Shown one piece after another: positions 22,281 through 33,079 of a stretch of 64,000 nucleotides of DNA. Position 1 is the first letter of the stretch. The number at the start of each line of letters is the position of its first letter. Made by a program: the position numbers and the translations under genes. The stretch spans positions 1-64,000 of the forward strand of contig JAUIRK010001007.1 of assembly GCA_030549495.1 (NCBI GenBank). Reading direction: 5' to 3'. Under the pieces are notes generated by a model, which searched no databases, was not told the origin of the DNA, and saw only the letters and a list, made by a program, of their open reading frames with translations. The stretch comes from Nectonema munidae (lineage: Eukaryota > Nematomorpha > Nectonematoida > Nectonematidae).

Positions 22281-24510
22281 GTCTCCCCGGAAGTCTTACC
22301 AGACCTCTGATTTTTAATATATTTAAGAGTAAAAATTATGAAAAAAAACAATTATCCATGCATGGTGACTCTGTTACAAACAAAATAATTTATATTGTAG
22401 AGCTGGACATAATAATTGGTAAGCTTATTTTTAACATAGTAGAATGAATCGGTAAGTAGAAATTTGTTTGACAAAAAATTATTCCAGAATTGACAAATTC
22501 TGTATTTCAATGTATTTTTAGATTTTGCCTTGTTATATCTCGGCAAGATCATATGACAGCTATTCCGTAAAAATTAAGTATAATTTTGGTAGTTAAAATT
22601 GAACCAGTTGTAAAACACTACTGGTAGAGTTCTATTATTAAACTTGAACAAAAAATCCGCCAAACAAACTTTGTAAAGATCATCAAACTTGATTAAATTA
22701 TAATCAAAGAAAAGAAGATTAGTATGTGAAAGACGTGGTTTATTGAACACAATCCTCAAGACTTTTTTTGATATATGCGAATTGACTCATTAGCGGCATG
22801 ACCCCAAATTATAACACTATGCCTCAAATACTTGTAAATCATTAGTTTGGTGTTAATAGGAATTTTACTTTTTAGTCTTTTCAAAATACGAGTCAAAGAA
22901 TTAAGTTTTTTCAAAATATAATTGCAATGAGAAACCCAATTTAATTTACAATCAAAAATACAACCAAGACGATTATATTCCTTGACAATTTGAAAACCAA
23001 AGTCAAACAAAGTTGAATTGGTATTTTTGGAAAACGGCAGAGCCTTAGATTTGCTAAAATTTACTTTCAAACTGTTTATAGTGAATCAATCAAACAGTTT
23101 CGGAATATTTTTGTACGAATTAGGATCTTCCATAGAGGCAAGGAAAAGATAAACGAATTAGTGTTGAAAATATCATTTACATATAGCAAGAAGAGTAGAG
23201 GACCTAGCACAGATCCTTGGGGAACTCCGCAAATTACTTTAGAAAAACGAGAAAGTACCCCATCAACACAAACACACTGATATCTACCTGTAAGATAACT
23301 GGAAAAAAAGAAACCGCATTATGTTAAAATCCAAAGTATTTAAGTTTTTCAAGGAGAATAATATTAGAGATTGAATCAAAAGCCTTTGAGAGGTCGATAA
23401 ATAGTGAAACTGCAGGAATTTTTTGTCAAGACATTCATGAACATCATTCAAAAAAAAGAATAAAGACTACGGAACCCAAACTGATTGGAATGGAGTACGC
23501 TGTTCTGTGTAAGATATTCAAAAATTTAACGTTAAAATATCTTTTTAAATATTTTACAAATTACTGGTATGAGTGATATAGGTCTGTAATTATCTATGTT
23601 AAGCCTATCACCTTTTTTAAATATAGGCACTATCTTAGAGATTTTGAACACATCAGGAAATATCTTATGTTCAATACATAATAATCATGAACATAAATAA
23701 TACATGATTATAGCCTATAAGCAGAAATCTAGAAATAAAAGGAGTTATTGACTTGATAAGTGAGATAGAAATTTCAAAATAGTCCTTTGAATCATTATTT
23801 TTTAGATTTTTGATGATATTGAAAAGATCATCCGTAGTAATTTTTGATATTTCAAAGGAAAGGCTAGATCTAGTAAGATACTCAGAGAACTTATTTAAAG
23901 CTGGAGATGGCTGAGCTATTGTAAACTGACTATTGAAAGACTCTGCTACTAGATATTTATTATTCGCCATTTTATCATCTTTTTTCAATATTATAGAATC
24001 ATACTTTTTTTTCACAAAAAAAAAGAATTTAATTTAGACCATGTGTTTTTATAGATTTAGAAGATTGAAAAAAATTTAAGAAATATTCATATTTTCTGAT
24101 TCTTATCAAAGATTTTATTCTATTTCAATAATATAAAAATTTATTTTTCAAAAAAGAGTTATTTCTGTTTTTGATGAAACTTTTATAGAGAGCATTCCTA
24201 ACTTTGATCATGTTCAAAATATACGGACTCATCCATGGGTTAGTTTTGGCATAACTTGCATGCTTCGGTATACCATAATCAGTACAATTAATTATTTCAG
24301 AATTCAATATTTTAATTCAATTTGCAAACAATTCATTAGGTAGATCAAAGTAAGGTTGCAAGGTTTTAGTAAGATTATAATATCTGATGTTTGAGATGAA
24401 CTTTTACATGTTTTTCCCACGTTTAAATTTATTGAAGCATAATTTATTATCTTTAGGTCTATTGTTCTCTTCACATGTTAATATTCGATTCTTAGTAAAC
24501 TGGTCCATGT
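22281..24510 (-). mobile_element. Decayed LINE (CR1/Jockey-like)
   Basis: Minus-strand LINE remnant with the linker after the endonuclease (KHASYAKTNPWMSPYI, about 24240), the RT entry (SFEISKITTDDLFNIIKNLK), motif B ([19 protein letters not shown], about 23170-23235), motif E (KEYNRLGCIFDCKLNW) and the C-terminal thumb (RIVFNKPRLSHTN). It is split over several frames with frameshifts and stops, and motif C is not readable. The thumb resembles the LINE at 60-64 kb (RIVFNLPYLSHT), and both share CTCCCCGGAA in the 3' UTR (near 22285 and 60232), so they are one family or close relatives. The 5' end is truncated. Confidence 0.85.
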
Positions 24511-24700
24511 TTAATCAGTAGTGTTTTTTAATTTCTGTTGTATAGAAAGTTATCAGCTATGGTCTCCAAGTTTAACTAATTCTATTAAACTTTCCTAAAT
24601 TTTACAACATAAAGTCCAGAACTAATTAGAGAAATTAACATGGCAATATAGCATAAAAAATATTTAAAATTTGGAGGACATTTTTGAATAGAATTTCTTC
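24511..24700. other. Short AT-rich gap between two LINEs
   Basis: No coding signal recognised. It lies between the truncated 5' end of one minus-strand LINE and the 3' tail of the next. Confidence 0.4.
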
Positions 24701-24848
24701 TTCAGGTAGGTAGGTAGATTTCAAAGCACTTTTCAGCGTGTGCTGATATGCTCGCGTAAGCTTGAGAGTTGGTTAAGGAGGATGCAGATGTTGGTAGAGA
24801 TAAGGAGGAGTTACAGATGTTATTCTAAAAATAGAAAGGAACGGCAGA

Positions 24849-25808
24849 TTAGTTTGTTATAGGGTTATCAACGGTGGTGAGAGTTGTTTCAATGGTGTCA
24901 ATGAGGGTTGCTAGGGATTTTAGTAGTGTTGGGTGTAACAGAAGATCTGAGAGTGTTGTTGGAGATCTATTAAGTAAAGAAAGGCAGTGAAATAGATCTT
25001 GGCGATGATAAGAGAAGATTTGACATGTGAAGATGAGATGGTATGGCGTTTCTATTGTGTCGCAGCCGAAACGACAGTATGGATTTTCGCTTACTTTAAT
25101 TCGGAAGAGATATGCTTTGCATGGGCAGTGGCCTGGTAGCCAACCAATGGTTGAACGAGGTGGTGTAAATTTTTTGTTTTTGAAAGTTGTGTGAATTGTG
25201 CTGATGTGAGGTAAAGAAGAGATTAGTGCATTTTGAGATGAAGATATGGACACCTGCCATTCTTCTAGAGAGGATAAGTGAATGTGCGTTAGAAAGGTTT
25301 TGAGAGGTAGGGAGTTGAGAGCGATGTGGGAGGTTAGGTGTAAGTTTGAGGTTAAGTAGTCTACGAGGGAGTTTTCTGGTTTGTTTAGGTGAGCAGGGCA
25401 CCAACATAGGTGTATGTGGAAATGTTTTGTAAGATTGATTAGTGAGGAGGCGAGTTGAAAGGAGGGAAAGGGGATGTTGTGTGATAGAGAGAGATCGTGT
25501 ATTATGTTTTGTGCATCGGTATAGAAATGGATGGTAGTAAAGTGGGGAAGGAAGTGGTTAATGTTGTTAGTCATCGTAGTGTAGGCGTGTAAAAGGCTAA
25601 AGATTTCGCATTCGAGGATTGAGAGTAGAGGATTTAATTGGGATCGATGGGTGTAAAAGGAGCTCGTGGAAGAGCCTTTGAAGAAGGCGTAAGCAAAGGA
25701 GGTACTTAGGGACTTCTTTGAGGCGTCTGTGAAGATGCGTAGGGATGTTGATGAAGAGGTAGAGCGAAGGTATGAAATTGATTGTTTTGCAAAAAAATTT
25801 TTTTGCAT
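24849..25808 (-). CDS. LINE ORF2 C-terminus: RNase H and Cys/His motif
   Basis: RNase H domain with the expected acidic residues: RIFTDASKK (first Asp), LECEIFSLLHA (Glu), FYTDAQNI (Asp) and CWCPAHLNKPENSLVDYL (His and last Asp). A CRFGCDTIETPYHLIFTC motif follows, typical of the end of ORF2 in I/R1-type LINEs. The RT thumb lies upstream in another frame (25706-25996), so one frameshift separates it from the RNase H domain near 25.75 kb. In the intact element the domain degrades the RNA strand of the RNA/DNA hybrid. Confidence 0.88.
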   Translation of the reverse strand: MQKNFFAKQSISYLRSTSSSTSLRIFTDASKKSLSTSFAYAFFKGSSTSSFYTHRSQLNPLLSILECEIFSLLHAYTTMTNNINHFLPHFTTIHFYTDAQNIIHDLSLSHNIPFPSFQLASSLINLTKHFHIHLCWCPAHLNKPENSLVDYLTSNLHLTSHIALNSLPLKTFLTHIHLSSLEEWQVSISSSQNALISSLPHISTIHTTFKNKKFTPPRSTIGWLPGHCPCKAYLFRIKVSENPYCRFGCDTIETPYHLIFTCQIFSYHRQDLFHCLSLLNRSPTTLSDLLLHPTLLKSLATLIDTIETTLTTVDNPITN

Positions 25809-25999
25809 ATAGATGTTTTGAATGGATTTTGTGCAGATGGGTGAGTTAAAAGAGATGGGTGTAACGAGGGATGAACTAGGTAGTTAGCAATATTTGGTGC
25901 GTATTTTGCTAATAGATGTGAGTAGAAAGAGTAGGATGGAGTATTGTGGTGGGGTGTGATCGGATGAAATGGGGGAATTAAGTTGTTGTATGTCAAGAT

Positions 26000-27260
26000 G
26001 AAGCGCTTAATAATAGTTTTTTAAGTTGAAGTTGTAATGGTAGGGTGTTAGTTAGAATTTCTAGGCATTGTGTGGAAGTAGTACGATATGCTTTGGTGAT
26101 GCAAAGTAGGCAGAGACGGTGTATCTTGTTAAGAAAATGGATGGTTGTGGGGTGTTTTAAGGAGATGCCCCAGGAAAGAATTCTGTATTGAATTACTGGT
26201 AGGATTAAGGATGAGTATATGTATTTGGTGTGTTTGGGACGGAGGCCCCATTTATAAGAGATAGCACTTTTAAGTGAAAAAAGGGTGACTGAGAGTTTTT
26301 GGTATATTTTTTTAAAGTGAATTGAAAATTTTAGGTTGGACTGAAGGTTTAGTCCTAGATATTTGATTGTCTTTGAGGCAGTTATAAAAGTAGAGGTATT
26401 TAAATGAAGGGGTAAATGTTCTATGTGTCTGCGAGGTTGGTTTTGCTGGAGTTAAAGAATATCTTATGTGTATTTGCTCTTTCTTGTAGCCTTAGTAGAA
26501 ATGAAGAGGATTTCGTGAGGTTTTCTTGTTGAGAGTTACTGGTGAAGGTGAATAATATGTCGTCTGAAAAACATTGGGAGAAATCAGTGTTGGTATAGAT
26601 TAGATCGAGAAGCGGGTCTATGAAAACTAGCCAGAGGATATCGGAAAGACATCCTCCTTGGGGAGTCGAGAGGGTTAGCTTATGGATGCAAAGGGAAGCG
26701 CGATGTCGGAAAATGAGACAGCGGTTTGAAAGGTATGAGCTTATAAATTTGATGATGTAAGGAGGAAATGATTTGTGTGCAAGGTTAGTGATGATGGCAG
26801 GATGCCAGGCTGAGTTGAAAGCGTTGTTTATGTCTAAGAAGATTGTAGAAGAAATTTTCTGAGTAGAAAGAGAAGAGTCAAGGTAGGTGGTTAGACGCGA
26901 TAGTGCTGTTTCCGTATTTTTGTTGGGAAGGTATGCAAATTGTGTGTGATGAATGAGGTTACGGGATAGGATGTAGTGGACTAGACGTTTGCGAATGATT
27001 TTTTCGAAAAGTTTGCCTAATATGGGTAGTAGAGTGATTGGTCGCCAATTTTGAATGAGGCTTGAATCTTTATTGGGTTTAGGAATGAGTATGAGTTTGC
27101 CGATTTTCCAAACGTTGGGGAAATATGAATGAGTAAGGCATGCATTGAAAATAAGGAGTAAATGTTTGTTTAGAATGTGTATTAATTTTTTAATATGTTT
27201 GGGTGAGATATGGTCGAAGCTAGATGAAGCATTTGTTTTAAGAGAGTTTACTGCTATGTT
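26000..27260 (-). pseudogene. LINE ORF2 reverse transcriptase, frame-broken
   Basis: Readable RT motifs on the minus strand: FLDINNAFNSAWHPAII (motif A, about 26805-26855), STPQGGCLSDILWL (motif B, about 26650) and FSDDILFTF (motif C, about 26555). The YADD box has become FSDD but keeps both aspartates. After motif C the frame decays with stops. The TPQGG form of motif B favours the I/R1/LOA group over CR1/Jockey. Confidence 0.85.
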
Positions 27261-27264
27261 TAAT

Positions 27265-28560
27265 TCATTTAGTGTGATTGGAGGAAAAGTAGGTTTTTGG
27301 ATGGAGTGAATGATGTCTAGAGTGTTTTCGAATTGTGTGGTGAAAGGGCAGATCAGAAGAGGGAGAGTGGGGGGGGGGGGGGAAGATTGTCGATAGAAAT
27401 GGAGGGTTGTAGTGTGTTGTATGATCGGATGAGCAGGGAAGTATTGTTTCGGGGAGAATAGAAGGTTTTTTCTTTTTAGTTAGCCTATTGATGATGTTCC
27501 ATGGGTTGTTTGAGTACTGGCTGGTGAATTTTACCCATGAGTTCTTTTTAGCTTGAAGTATTCCCTGTTTGTATTCTTTTTTAACAGTGGAATGGATGGA
27601 AATGATTGAGGGGGTGGGAGATTTTCGTATGGTTTTGATAAGGCGTTTCAGATTGTTTTTTAATGCAGTCAACTCGGGTGTCCAGAAATAGGCATGTTTT
27701 CTTTTAGGAAATGGGTTGATAGGAGTGGAGGATAAGATGGAATGTGAGACATGATCATTGAGGGATAGTGCCGCTTTATCGATGGATGTGGGAGAGGAGA
27801 GGGATGTTAATGTTGGAAGTGAGTTGTTGAGATATGTGAGCCAGTGAGTGGTGTTCTTTTTTATGGTGTTATAGTTTTTGATGATTGTAGTGTTTATGTG
27901 AAGTTGAAATGTTATGAAGGAGTGATCTGAAGCTGATGGGATGTCCGAGATTGACCAATTAGATATTAGATTGAGAGTATTTGAAGTGGTTATTGTGAGG
28001 TCAATGTGAGAGGTGTATTGTTCGTTGTTACAAGAGCGTTGGTATGTAGGGTTTTTAGATTTGTCAGCGAGATATAGGTTGTTCGAACATAAGAAATTGA
28101 TGACTTGTTGTCCTCGTGGATTTTCTTTCTGGTCCCAGATGTGTGATCGAGCGTTGCAATCAGTTGAGATAATTAAATGATATGTAGACGGGAGTGTGGA
28201 TGTTGTAAGTGTTAGTGATTGGGAGAAATCAGAGGCGATGGCTATTGGGTGTGAGGGGGGAGAGTAAAGGGTTGTGAAAAGAAGAGGGTGCGGTTTGGTG
28301 TGAACAAGAACAAAGTAAAAATTGTTGGAAGAGAATCGTGGTAATGGTGTGTGGTGAACGGTTGATTTTATGAAGATGCATGCTGAATAACTGGATAAAG
28401 GTGACGTATGCTATAGTAAATAATTTGGTATATTAGAAGAGAGGTTTGGATATGGTTCGTTAACAGATATAACATCAAAGAAGTTTGAAATTAGAATGTT
28501 ATATAGGTTTGTCCAAGCGGCATTAGAGTGGTTGAGGTTAATGTGGAGAAAATTTAGCAT
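27265..28560 (-). pseudogene. LINE ORF2 start and APE endonuclease
   Basis: ORF2 begins MLNFLHINLNHSNAAW at 28560, the N-terminal endonuclease motif of R1/I-type LINEs, followed by VISVNEPYPN. One in-frame stop (near 28410) interrupts an otherwise open frame containing STDCNARSHIWD and a SASDHSFITF motif (catalytic Asp-His). The linker to RT runs to 27265, near a G homopolymer (about 27369-27382) that probably disturbs the frame. The ORF2 ATG overlaps the ORF1 stop as ATGCTAA. Confidence 0.85.
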
Positions 28561-28802
28561 AGGAATTTGCTTATTAGAAGGTTGTGTTGATTTTGGATGT
28601 GTTGTGCGTGTTGAATTTGGAATTCGCAATGTTTGGATGTAGCGTTGTGGTGATTGTGGCAATTAAAGCATGAGAGTTTTGTGGAATCATTTTTGAAGAT
28701 GCATTCTGATATAGAGTGGCCTCGATTTCCGCAGTGATCGCAATTTGGTGATGCAGCTTTGCATTTATTTGTTGAGTGATTGTTTTTAGATATTTCTGGC
28801 AT
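28554..28802 (-). CDS. LINE ORF1 C-terminus, CCHC zinc knuckles
   Basis: Contains CDHCGNRGHSISEC, a perfect CX2CX4HX4C knuckle, and a second Cys/His cluster CFNCHNHHNATSKHC. This is the nucleic-acid-binding tail of LINE ORF1. It ends in a TAA that overlaps the ORF2 start codon. It lies in a different frame from the ORF1 N-terminus at 29288-29629, so ORF1 is broken in between. Confidence 0.82.
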   Translation of the reverse strand: MPEISKNNHSTNKCKAASPNCDHCGNRGHSISECIFKNDSTKLSCFNCHNHHNATSKHCEFQIQHAQHIQNQHNLLISKFLC

Positions 28803-29287
28803 TGGCGATGCAATGGTTTTGCTAAGGTTAGAGTGAGAATGTGATGGTCAACTATGAGTATAGGAGATTTAAGTAGGTGTTTAAAAATGTTAGGGTTGCT
28901 AGGTTCTAATATAGCACTATAAGAGAAGGTTCCTGTGTTACCAGCTTGGCGTACTGTATTAAGGGTGCCAATATTTTTTAGGTTTAAATTTTCATTAGCA
29001 AAGGTTGCAGAGAGAGAAGAAAGTGGTGTGGTTATAGGTATGCTTCTGAGTAGGAAACGGGGTTTGAGGATCGGTAAATCTTCGGATTTAATTCCGTTAT
29101 TGGGAAGTGTTCGATGTGCTAGTGCTTTTTCTTCAGGTTTTGGAAATTGGAAATAAATAGTGCCACTATTTGAAGACCGTGTATTAGAGATGGTAAGTTT
29201 GTTTTTATTGGTTTCTAAGTTTTTGACTATTTTTTGTCGGAAGGCAGCTTTCTCGGCTTTAGAGTCAGAGGGAGTATGGGGGACTAT

Positions 29288-29629
29288 TTATAGAGTAAGC
29301 TCGCTATTTAGAGATGACTTGGACTTAGGTGGAGAGGGTTTTTGTTTATCCTGAATGTTGTTGGCTAAGCTAGGTGTGGCTATGGAGGAGACTTGTGCGT
29401 ATGTAGATAATGAGGGGCATGGTTGAGTATGTGGGTGGTGAGTATGAGAGAGTTGTTCAATTTTGTTGGAGTGTGCAAGAGTTACTTCATATTTTAGATT
29501 ATTAAGGAGGGTAAGGTCTTCTGCATTTAGAGAGGAATTTGCTATGAATTCGTTGAAGAGATTCGCTATTAATTGGGTAGAGGTAAGGTTTGGGGTATCA
29601 TCGTGACGTGCACGTTTTGGGTTAGACAT
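29288..29629 (-). CDS. LINE ORF1 N-terminal part
   Basis: Open frame from the ATG at 29629 (MSNPKRARHDDTPN). It is low-complexity and hydrophilic, with Ser/Pro/Lys-rich stretches, as LINE ORF1 N-termini often are. Assignment to the LINE rests on position and orientation upstream of the zinc knuckles. The rest of ORF1 (to 28803) is in other frames. Confidence 0.65.
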   Translation of the reverse strand: MSNPKRARHDDTPNLTSTQLIANLFNEFIANSSLNAEDLTLLNNLKYEVTLAHSNKIEQLSHTHHPHTQPCPSLSTYAQVSSIATPSLANNIQDKQKPSPPKSKSSLNSELTL

Positions 29630-29650
29630 GTGAAATAAGTGTGAGAGAGT

Positions 29651-29984
29651 GATATGGTATAAAGATAAAAATTTTAACTCAAATTAGTAAAGGTATAATT
29701 AATAAAAGGTCCTGTTTGTAGATATTTCTCTAGGAGTAAATAATATTCGCGATTTTTAAAGAAGGAAAGGTGAAAGAGAAAGTTAAAAAAGGGGGAATTT
29801 CTCCTTCAATCAAATTAAGTATTAATTGAAATCAACAAAATTATAGATATAAATTATATAGAAATATAAATGGATGTATCTAATATAAACGCTCATTTAT
29901 AAATTTGTAGGGATTAATTCAAATTTATATTTAAATACATATTATTTTGAAAGATTTTATTACTTCAAACCATTCTTAATTTTA
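29651..29984. other. AT-rich stretch, nothing recognised
   Basis: Region upstream of the LINE ORF1. It may hold the LINE 5' UTR and promoter, but no defined end, repeat or exon is visible. Confidence 0.4.
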
Positions 29985-30115
29985 AAGGTCAGTTCAAATC
30001 GAAGTCAGCATGGTAATACTTGGTGACTTATCATAAAATCTCTAGCCTCAAAACTCGAAAACTGTTAATCAAAATGAAATATGCATTTTTTCAACAAAAT
30101 TTGATGGGTATGGCT
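29985..30115 (+). repeat. Relic resembling the 32.7-37.2 kb element
   Basis: The words TTGGTGACTTATCATAAAAT and CTCTAGCC match 32745-32775 in the large TTAA element with few changes, followed by a similar AACTGTTAATCAAAATGAAA segment. It looks like a broken second copy of that repeat family. Confidence 0.55.
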
Positions 30116-30119
30116 AAAA

Positions 30120-30300
30120 AGTGCGCCAGGGTCTTGTTGGTTCGTTGGATATCAAGGCACTTTTAGCCGTAAGGCTATATGCTGGCATTATACTCAAGAT
30201 GGTTAATTACAGTTTTATAATTTTGTTTTTAAGAGTAGGAAGCTTTGGGGATCCAATCCCTGACATTCAATTGTTAAGCTGAGAGGAACATACTAAAAAC
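30120..30300 (-). mobile_element. LINE 3'-UTR fragment (family of 24.7-29.6 kb)
   Basis: The plus-strand text ATCAAGGCACTTTTAGCC...TATATGCTGGC...GATGGTTAA resembles 24718-24778 at the 3' end of the RNase H LINE. Only the tail is seen, consistent with a severely 5'-truncated copy. Confidence 0.5.
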
Positions 30301-30479
30301 CATTGCGCGAGGGTCTAGTAAATAATTAAAAGATAAGATTTTTGTCATTTTTATTAATATTTATTGTAAATATCAAAAAACGGAATTTTTATCGAACAAG
30401 CCATATAAAAATTAAAAATAAATAAATTTTATAAAATCACTTATATTATTCAATACATTTGATAATTTGAAACTTCTTA

Positions 30480-31440
30480 TCTCATTTCTACCAAATAAAA
30501 ACACCGAATTAGCGCTATCTCGATTAAAACTTTATCTTAAAAAAACACTCATTACCAAAACATCGAAACAACCACATTTCTATGCATTGAAAACGCCTTT
30601 AACGCAGCATGAAATGCTACAATCATCAAAAACCTGATCAATAAAAAATAACATACATTCATAATCAAATACATAAACGACTATCTTCAAAAGCGCATTC
30701 TCATTCTACTACACAATAACGATACATTCGTCCAGAAACTAACTCTCTCTACTCCACAAGGGAGTAACCTATCAAAAATCTTATGGCTAATTCTCATCAA
30801 CCCCATTATATCATCAACTCAAACTCCGACTTTTCACTCTGATGACATCCTATTCACCTCGTCAAATAGACAACAACTGAACAACGTCAATCACACTGCG
30901 AATCTTCTTCTTTCCCTACACCTTATCCCCAAGTTGGGGGTTAGGTGGCTGAGATCCGATGTCTCCACTTCTCTCTGTCCATTGCGGCGTCTTCTCTGAG
31001 TCCAAGCTCCTTTAATGGCCCTTCAGCCCATTCTCCATCTTCTTTTTTTCCACTCACTTTCTTTTCCATAGCTTGGCACACCACATCGTCCTGCTTCTTC
31101 CTTAAAATATGCCCATACCACCCCAGTTTATAGCGTTCTGCTAGAACCAGCAGTATCATATCTAATTCAACTTATCCCAAATTAATGTAATTGTCAATCA
31201 CACTGTGAATTTAATCATACAAATAAAAACAATGGTGACTAACTAAAACGTGTACATTTAATACGAAAAGGAATAGCTCGATTAGCACTGAAACTAAACA
31301 TATCAACACAACTTACTTCTTTCAATCGAATCTAAAATTTTCACTTCGCATTAAAAATATCTACACGAAACTCTCACTAACCTTATTTTCTCTGTATTTT
31401 TTTCTATAAGTGGGGTCTTCATCCAAAAATCTAATTTCAG
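30480..31440 (+). mobile_element. Decayed RNase H-type LINE remnant, plus strand
   Basis: RT fragments of the same family as the minus-strand LINE: FLCIENAFNAA (motif A), STPQGSNLSKILWLILI (motif B), FHSDDILFTSSNRQQL (motif C) and, beyond an inserted fragment, NLKFSLRIKNIYTKLSLTLF, which aligns with NLKFSIHFKKIYQKLSVTLF in the other copy. Stops and frameshifts abound. An RTE-like piece (30904-31191) splits it. Confidence 0.78.
30904..31191 (-). mobile_element. RTE-like LINE 3' fragment inserted in a LINE
   Basis: The minus strand reads LGWYGHILRKKQDDVVCQAM, then GLREDAAMDREKWRHRIS and PNLGI, a phrase typical of the ORF end of RTE/BovB-like elements. It ends in a GAAGAAG tail. It is flanked by an 18-bp direct repeat, GTCAATCACACTG(C/T)GAAT, at 30886-30903 and 31192-31209 with one mismatch, which is its target-site duplication. 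It is strongly 5'-truncated. Confidence 0.8.
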
Positions 31441-31530
31441 AACTCACTAACACAAAAAAATAAAATATCTAATTTCAAAACTCACTAACACATCTCAATA
31501 AAATACATCACATATGTTTACTCAAAATCA
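31440..31530. repeat. Short tandem duplication
   Basis: AAATCTAATTTCAGAACTCAC and a near copy AATCTAATTTCAAAACTCAC lie side by side, each followed by TAACACA. It sits at the decayed 3' side of the LINE remnant. Confidence 0.6.
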
Positions 31531-31709
31531 CAAACGCATTTCACACTACGACTACGTCAACACTTGAGCTTCTTACATATACCCTACCCTTACAACTAAA
31601 GCTAAAGGAAAACATGATTAAAAAACCTTTGCTCCTATTTTGTTGAAAAGTTTGCCTCAAGTATGGCTTCAGTTTTTTGAACAACGTACAAATGTAAGCA
31701 AATTTTTTC

Positions 31710-32040
31710 AAAAATGAAGTATGTGAAGCCAACGCATTTAACAAGGTTAACTGACGACCACTTGAAGACAATTCTTATGATTGGATGTACCAATTTTAAA
31801 GATGACATTAACAATAATTTGAAAGCCAAACACCAGTTTTATAAAAAAAAATTTTTTGTTTTTACGCATCTATAAATAAGCCATATGCCTGACTATGTTT
31901 TGTAGGCCTTTAGTGTGATCTGTATCAAAAAAGTATTTATCTGGCCCGCGATTAACATTCCTTTAGGTCTATGTGGCCCTTTTTGAAAAAACTTTGGTGA
32001 CCCCTCATCTAGATGATGGCGAACTCTTTAGCACACTTAT
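31710..32040 (+). mobile_element. hAT transposase C-terminal remnant and 3' end
   Basis: The plus strand reads MKYVKPTHLTRLTDDHLKTI followed by KAKHQFYKKK, matching the LTDEHL...K..Q tail of ZBED/GTF2IRD2-type hAT transposases. Downstream, TGGCCCGCG and an end-like TTTGGTGACCCCTCATCT resemble hAT termini. No left end or target duplication was identified, so only the 3' part is claimed. Confidence 0.55.
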
Positions 32041-32656
32041 TAGCAATGCCCAATTTTGATATTATAAAGTCTATAACTTTTGACTTGGTGTTTACTTTAA
32101 TTGAATCTTTAAAATTTTTAAGCATATATATTGCTTTTTTATAAAAAAAATTGTTTATATAAAAAATTAAATATTTACTATTTAACAAAACAACCTTCTT
32201 ACAACTGACTAATTAAACGACATTATAACTAACCAATTCTCTCACTAACAACCAACTATTATTTTTGGAATATTGCTTATAATTAACTTAAAATTTATAC
32301 TATTTTTTATGTTAATTTAAGAATGAGAATCTAATTTTTAGTTTCAAGAATAGCGAATAATATTTTGATCAATCCAAAAATGGAAACCTGAGAAGAACCT
32401 GATTTATGATATTTACCTAAAAATTAGAAAATAAAATTTAAATATATAAGTGTTAAAAAAACGTAACCTAAAAGTAATCATTCAAGAGTATTTCCTTTGA
32501 GTATTATATAAAAAAATTATTTATAAAATTTTTCAGTAGTTAAAAAAGTATATTTAATCTTTTGCTGCTACTTGGGATAACATTTTTATCTTTCATTGCT
32601 GTTGTAAGTTTGAAACATATGGAAAGAACATTATATATCTAGGAAAAGTCTATTAC
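32041..32656. other. AT-rich stretch, nothing recognised
   Basis: No supported gene or repeat between the hAT remnant and the left end of the TTAA element. Confidence 0.5.
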
Positions 32657-33079
32657 CCCATTAGTGCTGGGGGGGGGGGGGGCGTAAAACGCCCCCCCCT
32701 TCACTAAAAAATTAATTGAAGAAAATTGGCTGAATTATATTCCTTCAAATTTGGTGACTTTTCCTAAAATCGCTAGCTGCATCTTTTGAAACCATTTTCA
32801 TGGTAGTTGAATGACCCATTCATATTCAAAACTGTCAATCAAAATCAAAAATTAAAATTTTTCAGCAAAATTTTGACATTATCTGTACTTAACCTTATAC
32901 CTTAGGATCTATATTATATAATACCCTGAAAATTTATAATTATATACAGTTTGGAACGCATAACACTTTATATATTTAATTTTTTCAATAATCATGGCTA
33001 CTTTTTAGAAAATGTCAATCAAAATTTTGATTGATCAAAAATATATCTAATAAAATATACCTTCAAATTTTACATAAAA

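Larger units (their letters stand above)
24705..29650 (-). mobile_element. Nearly full-length RNase H LINE (I/R1/LOA-like)
   Basis: A 4.9-kb LINE on the minus strand with the full domain order: ORF1 with zinc knuckles, then ORF2 with APE endonuclease, RT, RNase H and a terminal Cys/His motif. The 3' end seems to be a short (CTAC)n tail near 24710. The + strand here is visibly G/T-rich, unlike the neighbourhood, because the coding strand is rich in A and C. A few stops and frameshifts break ORF2, so this copy is inactive but fairly young. A second remnant of the family lies at 30480-31440. No target duplication was identified. Confidence 0.88.

Noticed and set aside
28935-29354. Plus-strand frames opposite the LINE ORF1 region
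   Set aside because: They lie antisense to the LINE and have no motif; the strand is stop-poor because of base composition.
30945-31133. Plus-strand 62-codon frame as a gene
   Set aside because: It is the antisense of the RTE-like LINE C-terminus, which has recognisable protein motifs on the minus strand.
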